Shown here piece after piece: positions 1 to 12,400 of a stretch of 64,000 nucleotides of DNA. The notes below the pieces were generated by a model, which worked only from the letters and a program-made list of their open reading frames with translations, was not told where the DNA came from and made no database searches. Origin of the DNA: Protea cynaroides (lineage: Eukaryota > Streptophyta > Magnoliopsida > Proteales > Proteaceae); the NCBI GenBank assembly GCA_028583415.1, contig CM053269.1:57339007-57403006 (forward strand), read 5' to 3'. Position 1 is the first letter of the stretch; the number at the start of each line of letters is the position of its first letter. A program made the translations under genes and the position numbers.

Positions 1-1189
1 TCCAAACCGACATCCCCTGTCGGCTCAGCTTGTAGGCTCGATGTCGACTCAAACATGAGGCTCGGATTCTCCTAAGAATCACGTGTCGGTCATCCTACGA
101 TGGTATCCCCATCCTCCCAGAGGAGAGGATGCGGATCCATCAGATAAAGGGTTATTCTGTGACACCAACTGGCATCGTGTTGAAGAACACTGATTTCTTT
201 TGGGGGCGGGGATTGAGGGAGCCTAAAGTAGGGGTATGATGGGTATATTGTAAATTGGGTTGGGGGGGGGTCCACTATCAACATGGTTGGGTTGATTTCA
301 AATTAATTAAGGCCGGCTTAGTTCGGGCCCGAACCAATTTGGTCCCAAAATGTCAGGGATTTGGACATATGGTGGTCAACCCCATCGCACCAAAGTAAGA
401 TTGCACCCCTTACCGAGCCAGTAAATGAACCTAAAACCGAATCAGCCCAAAGTTGTCCGATAAGGACAACCTGATAACAAACAGACAACGGATCGACCCG
501 TTAATTAATGTGCATAGTGTAGCCCACCAAGTCTGAAGTTCTTAATGAACATGTTTCGATCAGACTCTATAAAATCCGACACCAATTTGACTCAGACCAG
601 TCCGTTGACACCCCTGGCTAAAAACACATCTCATAAACAATATTTAAAGTAATTTGATCACACTTTTTACTTTGTGCACAGTTTATGCACTCAAACAACT
701 AATATAAACTGAAAACAACTAACAACCCATACATGCATGCATTCTACATTAAAATTGAAATACATATTGAAAGAAGCAAGGAAAATAGACAAAACTTTTG
801 CATAAAAATGGTAATAATCATAAAATTTCATTGCATTTATAAGATCCCAGGAAAACTTTTGCATTAAATCATGAATGATGGAAACTTTATAGAGTTGATA
901 TGGCTTTAATGGCAGCTCCTCGAGGCATGAAATATAGTATCGAAATCCTCTCCTCCCAGAGGTTCAGGAGGAGAAGCGGTGGGCTTGTTAGATGGCTGAC
1001 ATCTGGAGCTCGAGAGGGGCTCGGGAGGAGAAAGTGTGGATCCTGAAGTATACTAGTATAGCATCAAAACTGGACTGAAGTCCACAGTTTCAGCATAATA
1101 AATTAAAATAATAAGTATATTCTCTCCATTCACACTTACAATATAAGGAAGGTGTTTACAACAGAATCAGCTAATCCAACCTTGCACTA
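1..1189. other. Intergenic, no gene seen
   Basis: No coding region is supported. Bases 300-620 are a GC-richer tract of repeated cggcttag/ggcccgaacc-like words ending in TTGACACCCCT, which looks like the 3' terminus of a hAT-type element. Its other end is not recognised. Bases 935-1045 contain repeated TCTCCTCC/GGAGGAGA words in both orientations, like the fold-back elements near 49.2 and 55.2 kb. Confidence 0.5.
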
Positions 1190-1202
1190 GGTAAGCAATT
1201 TA

Positions 1203-1427
1203 GTGCCAAGCAAAAGGTACTGAGTTCAATTCTTCTTACTATCTTAGGGTCACTCACACGGGGTGTTAAGTGTTCTTTATTTTCTACTATAGGTGCAAGT
1301 AGAATGGTTCTCAATTAACCTTGGAATGACCCGATCTATGTAGTTGTAGGGTTAGTATGGGCCCGTAGGATTAGTTAGGCCAAAAAGTTTGGATATCCGT
1401 CGTCAGTGAAAAAAAAAAAAAAAAAAA
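1203..1427 (+). mobile_element. SINE, 5'-truncated, with target-site duplication
   Basis: The element is flanked by identical 13-bp copies of GGTAAGCAATTTA (1190-1202 and 1428-1440) and ends in an uninterrupted A run. It begins GTGCCAAGC and carries a pol III B-box-like GAGTTCAATTC at about 1230. There is no recognisable A box, so the head appears truncated. Inner words such as GGGTCACTCACACGGGGTG and TAGTATGGGCCCGTAGGATT resemble what I recall of the plant Au SINE family, but this was not checked. Confidence 0.8.
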
Positions 1428-2245
1428 GGTAAGCAATTTAATGGCTTTAAAATTTGAATACCAGATTATTTAATATTCGACGAGGCATGGAAATAAATAA
1501 ACCATGGAACATAAATCCATCTCCCATTGCATATTCAACTCCTAGATGAAAATAACCTTTGTTACTCCAATGTATAAATGGAACCCACATTCAAACAAAA
1601 TGTGATTTTAATTTACCCAGCATTCATGGAGGGGAAAAATTATGAAAGCTTTAATTTTTCAATAATCTCACCTCTCTATTGAGATTTCAAGACAAGTCCA
1701 CCGAAAAAAAAAAGGAATCTCATTTAGCAATTCCCATGTATAAGGCAACACATTCAGCAACAGTGGCAGGAAATCAAATGATGTTGGATTTTCGGAACAT
1801 TGCCCAGGCTACAAAATTTTAATTATTCAATAGCTCAAGTCACCAAACTTCATCTTTTACAAAGATTTCGGTGGTTTAAACACAACCCACGTGGATTCCA
1901 GCAGTTACAACGTGAAAATTAGATAGTAAACAGAAAACTGGAAGCATCATGATTAGAGATGTAAATGGATTGTATTCGAAATGGATATATCATTATCTAA
2001 ACTTGAACCCATTTACCAATTATCTTATCTAACATTATGATATCTATTAGATGTATAAAAATCAATTTCAAATCTGAATTCAAAATCTGGAGAATGGAAT
2101 TGGAGTACAGCAAGGAAAATGAGAGAAATCCTAGTTTAAAGCAAATGTATTGCATTTTCTAAAAAAGGAAAGGACAAAACCTTAAATGGCAATATAAACA
2201 TTAAGACAATATTTGTCTTTTAACACTCTAAAACATAAGGTTATA

Positions 2246-3967
2246 TGTAAGAATCGTACTTCGAAAATCCAGTTTAACTCATGGTTTACGTCGTAACAGA
2301 TCTCCCAAATCATAACCGGACCGGAAGGTGAGGCCGGGTGACGAACCACGATATTCAGGTATGAGAAAACGATATGTAAAAACTCAATTTTTACATACCG
2401 GCTACTGAGACCAGTATGTGCAACCGGTATGTTTTCTCGAGTGGAGACGGACTAAAATAGTTCCCACACTTCCAATCCAAGTTTAGAAAACCTTTTAGAC
2501 GTAGGAGACCATTCTATAATGGTCTCCTACTATATATATACATCATTATTTCTCTTTAGATCCTTTCCAAACACGCTCAAACCCTAGAGCCGTCTGGAAG
2601 AGATCTGAGAAGGAGCAAGGAGGAAGGAGCCTATGTGAGAAGGGGATTTTTCGTTGGAGGGGAGCATCGTCATTCAACAAACACCGGTAAGTGTTTGACC
2701 TCTGTATTGATGTTTGGGATTACAGATCAAAGTCGTGAAACAACGTAATGATCCATAACCCTATAACTGTAAAACCCTAGTTTTATTAAGATCCATCCTG
2801 AAAAATGATGCGACGAAATAATCTAAACCTAGGTGACCAAACAGGTATCTCGACCTTATAATGTTTTAGGAAGAACCCTAAAAATTAAGCCGATGATCGA
2901 CGAGAGGTCCAAGATTGGGTTCTCGGACCCATACCGTCGGGCATACTAGCTGGACAATAAGTCATGCGGTATGGTCCTACGATATATACGGCAGACACAT
3001 ACATGCTACAATATACTGAGACCGGTATATGCCGCAGGCCCATACCGATACTGCCACCGGTATGCTTACCGAAGCCTGGTTGTTGGCTAGACTTGGTTCT
3101 GACCAACTGTAACCCTAATAACTTAATTCTAATATATAAATATGATCATGTAGGACTTGTAGACGACGTGAGTGGACTCTGTGACGTAGAGCGAACTTGC
3201 AATCACTCGTTAGGTAAGGGACAAAACTCCAAACCCTAAGTAACTAAATAACAGTAAATCGTTGTGATCATATCTGTTTCTGTGATTATTGTTTGTTGCT
3301 TGTGCATTTCACATGTCATTTAGTAATTTAAATTTTATTATCTGTTCATGTATATTTGTATGCTAGGATGATGTTTTGTTTAGACATGTGATTGTTTTTA
3401 TTAGTGTGTGGAATGTAAAGGGGAGTGGAGCCCTGGATATATCCTCACACTGACACCTTTTTGTATCACCATCTATCTTAGCGAGTTTGGTGCGAATAGA
3501 GTATCAAGGGGAGGACGTGGGATTGTGACTCCGCCTACCCATCATACTCGAGTCCTATCTCTATGTCGTAGGGAGTTGTGCTGGGGTAGAGCCATAGATA
3601 ATGTGATGACATATAAGACTGGTTAGAAACGGAACCCACTTGCAAGCCTTTGCCAACAGGGGTTTAGGTGTTCGTGCGGTGTAGGGTATTAGGGGGAGGA
3701 CGTATGATGGTGGCTCAGCCTGCCTGTCAGACTCTAACTATATCTCTATATCGGAGTGAGTGATGTGTGGCAACAGTAGTAGTGTTGATCAGAGCCTGAC
3801 TGTTGGGTGTGCTCACACTCTTGTACATGGAAGTGTAGTGGTCGCCAAACTTTACCAGAGCATTTTACAAGTTATACCAGACCCAATTGTAATTGTATCT
3901 CATGCATTTTGTATGCTACATTGGTTTTGTGCTTAAGTTGTGAGCTGAGCTATATTATATATGAGCT

Positions 3968-4024
<57 letters not shown>

Positions 4025-4438
4025 TATTTTTCAGATGTTGATGCAGGTTACACTGTTGAGGACTTCAAGGTTGTTCCGACTTATGGGACAGTGGCTGCTA
4101 TAGATTCACAGACAGTGGAGGACGAGCACGATGTCTCATGCGAGTGCTCTTACTGTATGTTCCTTTAGAGTTATTTATTTATTCTTTCAGTTGGATATAG
4201 ACAATGTATTAAATTATTATTTATGATTGTGGATGATGGCATAATTTGAATAATTATTTATTTACAATTAGAAACTCAGTTCATTTATTATTTAATTCTG
4301 CTGCTATTTATATGTCTCTGATTATGGTTTGTTTGCTTCGGATGGTTTGTTGACACGGTCTATTGAGATCCTGATGTGAGCCGTGGTTTGGAGATGGTTT
4401 ACTCACACTTCTGGTTCAGTCGAAATTAGGGTGTGACA
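2246..4438 (+). mobile_element. Solo LTR, about 2.2 kb, TSD TTATA
   Basis: Begins TGTAAGAATCG, ends GGGTGTGACA, and is flanked by identical 5-bp TTATA copies (2241-2245 and 4439-4443). A TATA stretch at about 2529-2540, followed by a leader-like region, fits a U3/R boundary in + orientation. No internal domain or second LTR is present, so this is a solo LTR left by recombination. The TGTCACACCC-type terminus is usual for large Ty3/gypsy LTRs. The short open frames inside it are not genes. Confidence 0.78.
3972..4023. repeat. (AT)n microsatellite
   Basis: About 25 uninterrupted AT units inside the solo LTR. Confidence 0.95.
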
Positions 4439-4661
4439 TTATATATGTCTTAATGCTAGGCTAAACGGAGCATATATAATATTGTCTGTTTGACTGCTAT
4501 CTAAATCTGCACTCGAATCCAACCACTACTATGTTTGAATTCGAATTCCCTTAAATTTGAGTCGGATCTAAAATTTCGACTATCCATTTACATTTTTAAT
4601 CATGGCAAGGTTTATTAGTTCATTCTGTCTTCTTACTTGCATAGATCCATTAGAATTCTTA

Positions 4662-5350
4662 GGGGCTGTTTGATAAAACTTCAATTTTGAGATTCTTACT
4701 TCTGGTTCAAATTTCTACTCCAACTTCAAAAGGATTCAGAAGTATAAGGGAGTAGAAACATGTTTGTTAACTTAATTTAATCATGGACTCTAGAGTGGTG
4801 GTGATGGGTAGCAGATGGTGGCACAAGTGGTGAGTGGTGATGGTTGGTGATGATGGTAGTGGGTGAGAGGTGGTGGCGAAGGGTGGCGGTGGGTGGGTGG
4901 AGGGTGGTGGCAGTAGTGGTGGTGGTGGGTGGGTGGCGGTGGGTGGTGGTGGCGATAGGGGGTGGTGGTGGGGGTGGTGGTGGATGCGGTGGCGGGGGGT
5001 GGTGGGTGATGGTTGGTGGTGGTGGCGGTGGGTGGTGGGTGGCTGGTGGTGGATGGCAGTGGTTGGTGGTGGCGGTGGGTGGGTAGTGGTGGCGGTGGTG
5101 CAGTGGTGGCAGTGGTGGCGGTGGTGGTTGGTGGTAGTAGTGGTGTGGGGTGATTTTTTTTACTCCAAAATTTTACTCCGAAATCGAAAAGCATTTATTT
5201 TATGCTCCAAAAAATTAGATTCTGGAACCCATTTGGAGCTGGTTCACCCATAGATTCTTCAAAAGTCCGAACCAAATTACCAAACAGACTTCTACTCCAT
5301 TTATGTTCTAGAAATTAGAATCCAACTTGTGGAGTGTTATCAAACACCCC
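4662..5350. mobile_element. Harbinger-like MITE with GGT minisatellite, copy 1
   Basis: The left end GGGGCTGTTTGATAAAAC matches the inverted right end GGGGTGTTTGATAACAC. TTA precedes the left end and T-TTA follows the right, compatible with the 3-bp TTA duplication of PIF/Harbinger elements. The subterminal tracts (CTACTCCAACTTC / CTACTCCATTTATG) recur in the copy at 10544-11279. The centre (about 4794-5150) is a GGT/GGC-rich minisatellite that creates long Gly/Val/Trp- or Pro/His/Thr-rich open frames on both strands. These are repeat artefacts, not genes. Confidence 0.72.
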
Positions 5351-5723
5351 TTTAAAATTTCAGCTTTTTCATCCAGGGATTCTTTGATTTTTGAAAATGC
5401 ATATGGAGTTCCCGAGAAGATGGTGGTTTCTACACACATACCAAAAAAAAAAAAAAAATTTATAGAAAATATATTGGATTCTATTAAAAAAAAAGAAAGA
5501 AAAACTTTCGAGGTTGAGAGGTTTAAGGGCTTGAGAGGTTTGAGTTGGAGAGAATCTACGTTGGTTTTTCAAATTTTTGGTTTTGCCTTAAACCTTATTC
5601 TACTTTAAAAAAATTGGCATCGTTACATTTGATCAGTGCTAAGGGTCACTCGTTGATCGATGACTGATGAGTGATGACTGATGCCTTTTCTGTTGAAACC
5701 GCGGCAGAAGAGGAGCCGGATCC

Positions 5724-5865
5724 CATATGGGATTAGCTCACATTCTTATTAGCCCTCGCTAGGGCAGAGGCCACGGCTGATATGGGATTAGCTCGCATTC
5801 TTATTAGCCCTTGCTAGGGCAGAGGCCACGGCTCATATGGGGCAGAGGCCACGTAGCCGGTTTCG
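5724..5865 (+). repeat. 55-bp tandem repeat upstream of NFS2
   Basis: A unit beginning CATATGGGATTAGCTC and ending near GGCCACGGCT occurs at 5724 and again 55 bases later. A third, internally deleted copy begins at 5834. A diverged relative of the neighbouring sequence (AGAGGAGCCGGATCCCATAT) recurs at 6092-6180. The array lies 0.6-0.7 kb upstream of the NFS2 start codon. Confidence 0.75.
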
Positions 5866-5910
5866 AAGAAAAAAAATTCATTAAGTGCAAAGTATAAAAA
5901 TTCTCTCTAT

Positions 5911-5984
5911 CAGTCGAAGATCGAATGATTAGGATTACATCAGAATATGTACCTAATGTATTCTAATCGTTTGATGTTCGACTG
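5911..5984. repeat. Imperfect hairpin upstream of NFS2
   Basis: Arms of about 29 bases (5911-5939 and 5956-5984) starting CAGTCGAAGATCGAATGATT pair with a few mismatches around a short AT loop. It is probably a small fold-back element; a regulatory role is not shown. Confidence 0.55.
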
Positions 5985-6287
5985 AATGATTGGACAGATG
6001 GAGAAAATTTCCATCAATCGATCACTACTACTTGTATATAAATTTGATCAGTGGCAAGTGTCACCCATCGAACACTTCTCCTATTAAAGCCGCGATGGAA
6101 GAGGAGCCGGATCCCATATTGGATACCAAACTACGTTCTTATTAGCCCTAACGCCGGTGCAGCGGCCACGTAGCCCTATTGTCCTTATGCAATTCTGGTC
6201 GTAAAGAAAAAAAAAACCGTACGCGCGAGCGCTTGTGTACGTGCACACACGGCGGCATTCAGAGAGATTTATGCATCTGTTTAGAAT

Positions 6288-6310
6288 GCCACGTGGCATA
6301 TTTATAAATA
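6288..6310 (+). promoter_or_regulatory. NFS2 core promoter: palindromic G-box and TATA box
   Basis: A perfect palindrome GCCACGTGGC (6288-6297) contains a G-box core, and TATAAATA follows at 6303-6310. The TATA box is about 120 bases before the NFS2 ATG, leaving a leader of roughly 90 bases. G-boxes bind bZIP/bHLH factors and are common in light-responsive plastid genes, so light or stress control is an inference only. Confidence 0.6.
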
Positions 6311-6430
6311 GCACATGAGATCGAACGTCATCGAGAAGCGAGAGTTTACATCTCCGCACCAATCCTGTTTATCCATTTAACCATCGTTCCCTTCGGTTTG
6401 TGTTGCCTCCCTCCTTCTTAGCGGTCGCAG

Positions 6431-9400
6431 ATGATGGAAAGCGTCGGTATGAAACTCACTTGTTTGAATGTTTTAAACCCTAAGCACGTTAGTCGAAGCT
6501 TTGCAACCGTTCCTTTAGGGTTTCGAAGATTTTCTTGTTCTGCAACAATCAGTGCTCCTGTCTCCGCCTCGCTCGGACATATTACTAGACAAGAGTTTCC
6601 GATTCTCCATCAGGTACATTGGAATGATTCTTCACTTTCTCTGTATCATTTAAATAATTTAATCTTCACCTTTGGATTGTTCTGATCGAATGATCGTCGA
6701 TTAATTGCAGTAACACTGTTATTGCTTATTGTTTATTGGTATAATTATTGTCATTGGATCATGGATGTTTTTTTTCGGGGGTTGATTGTTATGTATAGGT
6801 ATCCTATGTCTATAAGAGTTGATTGCCTTTACACGTTTATCTTTATTCCAATGTTACGATTGATTTGCAGAGAAATCCTTATTAAGCTGCTAGAGTTTGT
6901 GGTTTGCTGGTAGAAACCGTGGAAGTTTCGCCAAAAACAAAGGATGAAACTGTGCTATCTTCTCTGAAAGCATGGTTTCCTACAAACAACAAACTCCCGC
7001 CCTCCTACTGCTCGTGTGAGAAATTATTTGTCATGCAGTCATTTTAGAACAGTTTCGTTGCAGTAGTAATGTTTTACATGATAAAATTATTAAACCAATG
7101 GATCTAAGGTGTTAGCATTTGACACTTCGGATCAAATTTCAATTTGGTTATATTCCTGCTCACCTTAAAATGTTTTTGCAGGAGGTAAATGGCTCGAGCC
7201 TTGTTTACTTGGACAATGCTGCAACATCACAAAAACCAACTGCCGTTTTGAACGCTTTGCAGAAATATTATCAAAGCTATAATTCAAACGTGCACCGTGG
7301 GATCCATTTCTTAAGGTATTAGAATACTTAACCTTCTTCAGATGCTTTTGTATTATGCTCCATCTGGTCGGTTGCAAAGTGTTGCAGTGTGAAGTTGGGG
7401 ATAAGAAAAAGGGGGAAACTTCCAGCTAATACAACAATAGTTGTGTGACTAACTCAGAAACCTACAAAATACTGCTACCCAATTTTCGTGTAAAGTATAT
7501 GGATTTTGTAGAAAAACATGACTAAGAAAATAGTTTGCTTATCTCTTAAACTACTATCCAAATGTTATTATATTTTCATATGCAATTTTTTCCCCGCTTA
7601 AAATAGTTTACATTATAATAATTTACATCTAAGTTGACGGAGCCAAGTGTTGTCGATGGATTCCGTGCGAGTGGATTTATTTGGGACAAACAATATGGAG
7701 GCACAGTGAAACACTGGGGCTCCTTCTCAGTATAGAGGGGTTCCTGAGGTGTTCTGGGTTTGATGAATCTCACACTACTGGTTTGGGAGCAGAGTAAGGG
7801 GAATAATCGGATAGAGAGTAAGAAAGATCAAATGAGCATTCGAAGTCCCTCCTTTTGATTCCATCCATCTTCTTTTCTGTTACAAGCGTATATCTATATA
7901 TACATATTTGGTAAATTGGAGTTCTATTTTCTAGGGAACTCTGCCACATAGCCGTCATTTTTCCCCTTCTGGCCACTACAGACAGAATAGGCTGACAATC
8001 CTACGACTCTCTGGCTTGGGCTACTACTTCCTATCTGCCGCATTTCGACCCCACAAGATGGCCTTTTAGACCCCCCGTGGGCCTTGTTTCCCGTGTCCAC
8101 CAAACCTTGTCCACGTCAAGGTTCTCTTTCCGAGTGATAGCCCTTTTTTCCGCCGACTTGGACCGAGATCTCAGGAATCGACGGGTCAGACCAGTGTGTC
8201 TCCTGTCTGCAGTCAGTGTCAGCATTTATTATCATTAATGGCGAGCCATTAATGGTTCACCTACCCTTGTATCGTCATCATAATGGGCTAGTGTCAGACC
8301 ACGAGGGTCGAACACGAACCGCCCGGTGTATTTACTCGTCTGCCATTTCCTTGATGTGTTAGATGATCACCACATGGCTTTTCTTGACGATCCTTTTTCT
8401 ACGGCCAGATGGATTGGTAACCGATATTTACCCTAACACCAAGTAAAGTGCGAGAGTTTCCTATGTCTCAAGCATGCAAACACATCTTCCAATTTTTTTT
8501 TTTTTTTTTTTGATAGGTAGGCCCCAAGGAGATATGAACCCATGACCTTTTAATTGTGAAGTGTTGGTCTTTGCCAACTGAGCTACCCCTTGGGGTTAAA
8601 AAAATTATTAGGGGGGCAAGCATCTTTCAATATTAAACATACATCCCCATTCACATCAAACTTATAAAATACTCCTAGTTTGAATTGGCAAGCATTATTT
8701 GTTGTGTCTCACCTGCTTATTGATTAGCTCTTGGTTTCCTTTAAATAGTGCAAAGGCTACAGATGAATACGAATTAGCAAGGAAAAAGGTGGCAGATTTT
8801 ATTAATGCATCAAAACCCCAAGAGATTGTCTTTACACGGAATGCTACTGAAGCGATAAATCTTGTAGCCCGCTCTTGGGGCCAATCAAATCTAAAATCGG
8901 GGGATGAGGTATGCTAATTTTGGTGCCTCTTGTTTCTTTTTGGGGTTTCACTTTTATTGTTTCACCATCTTTGCCTTTGTTTTTGTTGTACTTACATTAT
9001 TATTGAAGATATATAGAACAAAGATGGCTCTAACATATCATTATTGTTGAAAATATATATACAAATGTATGCCATATTGTAAATGAAATATATGCCTGAT
9101 GTGTAAAATGTTTGTATTCTTTTTGATTGAGGGTGGTTTTTCCGAGTCACCTGAATGACTGCTTTATTGAGGTTAAGGATGCTGCTACAGGTTCCTGGAG
9201 TTTTTAGGGATTAAATTGGTAAGTGTATCCTCCGGTTGTGTGGATTTAGCTAATTGGGATGTGCACTTTGGTGGTTTTACCTGGACCCACTTGATTCCAA
9301 CCAGGATCGCCTGATTTTTCTTTTCTTTTCTTTTTGATAATTAACCAGGGAAACCTGAGGTTGGGCCTGTTTTTGGGCCCAAGGTGGTTAGACTTTGTGC

Positions 9401-12400
9401 TCTAAGGCTGTGTTTGGTATCATTTTTGTTTTTGATTTTTGTTCAAATTTATAGTTTTGAAGGGGTTTGGCATAATTTATGAGTGTTATTTATGAAAAAT
9501 AAAAATAAAAACAAGTCAAAATTCAAAAAGTGGTCTCAACCTCTTTTTGATTTTTGGTCAAAAATTATTTTTGTTGTGTTTTGCACAAAACACTTAACAT
9601 GTGTTAAAATAAAGGGTTAAAAAAGTAATTTAGTTTCCTTTTATAAAATCACCCTAAATCAAACCCTCAAGCACTCTTCTCGTTAACGAACGAAAGTAAA
9701 GCACAGAGACGCAGACCTGCAACTTCGTTCTAGGGACGACTCTGACGACGACGATGACGACGACGACAATCATTCCAACGGAGACGACATCGTTTCTCCA
9801 AAGACGGTTCCTGGTTTGATTTCTTTTCATAATCCCTTGACAGAGGAAGAAGAATAGACGCTCCATGACAGAGGAAGAGGAAGACTTTCAAAATCATTTT
9901 TAGACATAGTATGCCAAATCTGTTTTTCATTCTACCATCTATTTTTATTATAGCTACCAAACAACATTTTATTTTTGAACAAAAATTATTTTCAAAATGA
10001 TTTTTGTTAAATAGATAAAAAACAAAAACAAAAATGATACCAAACATAGCCTAAGTTGGCCTTGTGTAACTGAACTTATCTTTGTATTTTTGTGTTTGTG
10101 GTTCTTATGATGTAAAGGAGCATTATATTTTGATTTAATTGTTACATGCCTGCAATTTGACTTGGTTATTCCTTGTTAAAGTCCTTTACTGGGACACCAT
10201 GGAATGTGTACGTGTGTCCAATTGGTTACTTCATGATGAAGATCAGCCTTAATTATGGGAGTTGGCTAGGGGTAATTTTTGGCTTTGTTGGTTTTTACCT
10301 ATATTTTGCCTTTATTTAAATCAGTTGGCTGGGGGTAATTTTTGGCTTTTTGTCAGTTCAGGTCGAGGGATGACCTATTGAGCTGACTCTATTTTATTTT
10401 TAGGTCTGTTTCATTGTCGATTGAGTTAAGCTGGTTTAAGGGTTTTTACTGGTTAGCTGTATTTCTTTGGTTGTTACTGGTACCTGTATTTCTTTGGCTT
10501 TTTAAATTTTAGTGAAGTTAAGAGTTCAATCAAGGGAGTTTTAGGGGCTGTTTGATAAAACTTCAACTATGGGATTCTTACTTCTAATTCAAATTTCTAC
10601 TCCAACTTCAAAAGGATTCAGGAGTATGGGGGAGTAGAAACATGTTTGTTAACCTAATTTAGTCATGAACTCCAGAGTGGTATTGGTGGGTAGTGGATGG
10701 TGGCACTAGTGGTGAGTGGTGATGGTTGGTGACGATGGTGGTGGGTGGTTGGTGGTGGTGGCGACGGGGTGATAGTTGGTGGTGGTGGCGGTGGTTGGTG
10801 GCTGGTGGTGGTGGCGATGGTAGGTGGCGGTGGGTGGTGATTGAAGATGGTGGTGGTGGCGGTGGCAGTGGGTGGTAGTGGATGGTGGTGGCGGTGATGG
10901 GTGGTTGGTGGTGGTGGCGACGGGGGTGGTGGTGGCGGGTGGTGGTGGTGGGTGGCGGGTGGTGGTGGTGGTGGTGGTAGTGGTGGCGGTGGGTGGTGAG
11001 GTGGTGGTGGTGGTGGTGGTGGCTGTTGGCTGGTGGGTTGTAATGGTGGTGGTGGTAGTTGGTGGTAATAGTGGTGTGGGGTGATTTTTACTCCAAAATT
11101 ATGCTCTGAAATTGAAAAGCATCATTTTGATGTTCCAAAAAAGTGGATTTTGGAGACTATTTGGAGCCAGTTCAGCTATGGATTCTCCAGAAGTCCGAAC
11201 CGGGTTACCAAACAGACTCCTACTCCATTTATGTTCCAGAAGTCAGAATCCAACTTCTGGAGTGTTACCAAACACCCCCTTAGTGTGGAATATCCAACAA
11301 TATTATACATAAACCAGTTCAAAATTGATAATATAGAAATGTTTCTAGAGACAAAGTACTATTGCCAAAAATGGTAGCATTCATGTGACTTGTGGCATTC
11401 TTGTTACCTTGTGGACTCAAGGATTTTGGAACCAACTCAAAATTAACTCAAATTAATTAATTATTCATAAACATTGTACATTCTCCTCTCTATCTGGCTT
11501 TGGCATAGTAAAATTTTGTGGAATTCTTGTTGCCTTGTGGACTCAAGGATTTTGGAACCAACTCAAAATTAACTCAAAATTAATTAATTATTTCATAAAC
11601 ATTGTACATTCTCCTCTCTATCTGGCTTTGGCCTAGTAAAATTTTGTTGATTCACATATTATGTATATAAAAGAACTGTGGAATTTTCGGAGCCTAAGTC
11701 TGACCTTGACTTGTATTTTCACCATTTGCCATTGGATAAAACTTGAAAAATGATCAGAAACTGATTTGAATCTCCTCCAATCTGGCAGCACATAACCAAG
11801 TTTGACCCTTTGCTGGCCCTAGTTAAACCTGTTTGCCCATATTGAAAACACCCTTTTTCCTTCCACCATTTACATTAATCATAAAGCATTAAATCACATA
11901 TTGAACTTTGTAGTACAGTTTCAACTTTTCACTCCATGTTTTTCTTATACCTAATTCCATTTAAATTACAATTGCTTCTTTTTGCTGAGTTTTACTTTGA
12001 CATTAATATCCACTAGCTTAACCCCCGGGGGGGGGTAGTTCCCTTAAGTATGAAAGTTAGATCTCCCGGTGATATCTCTCCTGCCTTCCCATTCCCCATG
12101 AACTCCCCAATAAAAAGGCTTTTGTACCGTTGGATTGGAGGGGAGTCTGGGGAAACTGTCTTTTCATTTTCTAGAGGTTTTTTATTTTTCTGTTAGTTGC
12201 CTTAAGAATGAAATCTATCCACAATTTTTGTTTCTGGTATCCTCTATTCCTCTGGGAGTTTCTTTGTATCTGCTCATTGCAAAGTTAATTTTATCTTTCT
12301 CTGTTCATTATTGAGACTAGTTGTCCGATAATAAGTTTATTTGTGATGATTTACCTCGTAAAAGGAATGAACTGTGCTATTTTGCCTACAAATCTCCTGT

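Larger units (their letters stand above)
1954..4598. mobile_element. hAT-like non-autonomous element split by a solo LTR
   Basis: The left end TAGAGATGTAAATGGAT and the reverse complement of the right end, TAAAAATGTAAATGGAT, form a terminal inverted repeat. The flanking 8-mers are atcatgat (1946-1953) and atcatggc (4599-4606), six of eight identical, the size used by hAT transposases. Without the nested LTR the element would be about 450 bp. A relative lies at 21850-22198. Confidence 0.6.

Noticed and set aside
4790..5253. Long Pro/His/Thr-rich and Gly/Val/Trp-rich ORFs on both strands
   Set aside because: They are translations of the GGT/GGC minisatellite inside a MITE and appear in several frames at once; the second copy near 10872-11084 behaves the same way.
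8520..8600. Functional tRNA gene (TAGCTCAGTTGG and GGGTTCATATC boxes)
   Set aside because: No complete cloverleaf, a poly(A) tail follows, and a second copy exists; it is a SINE head.
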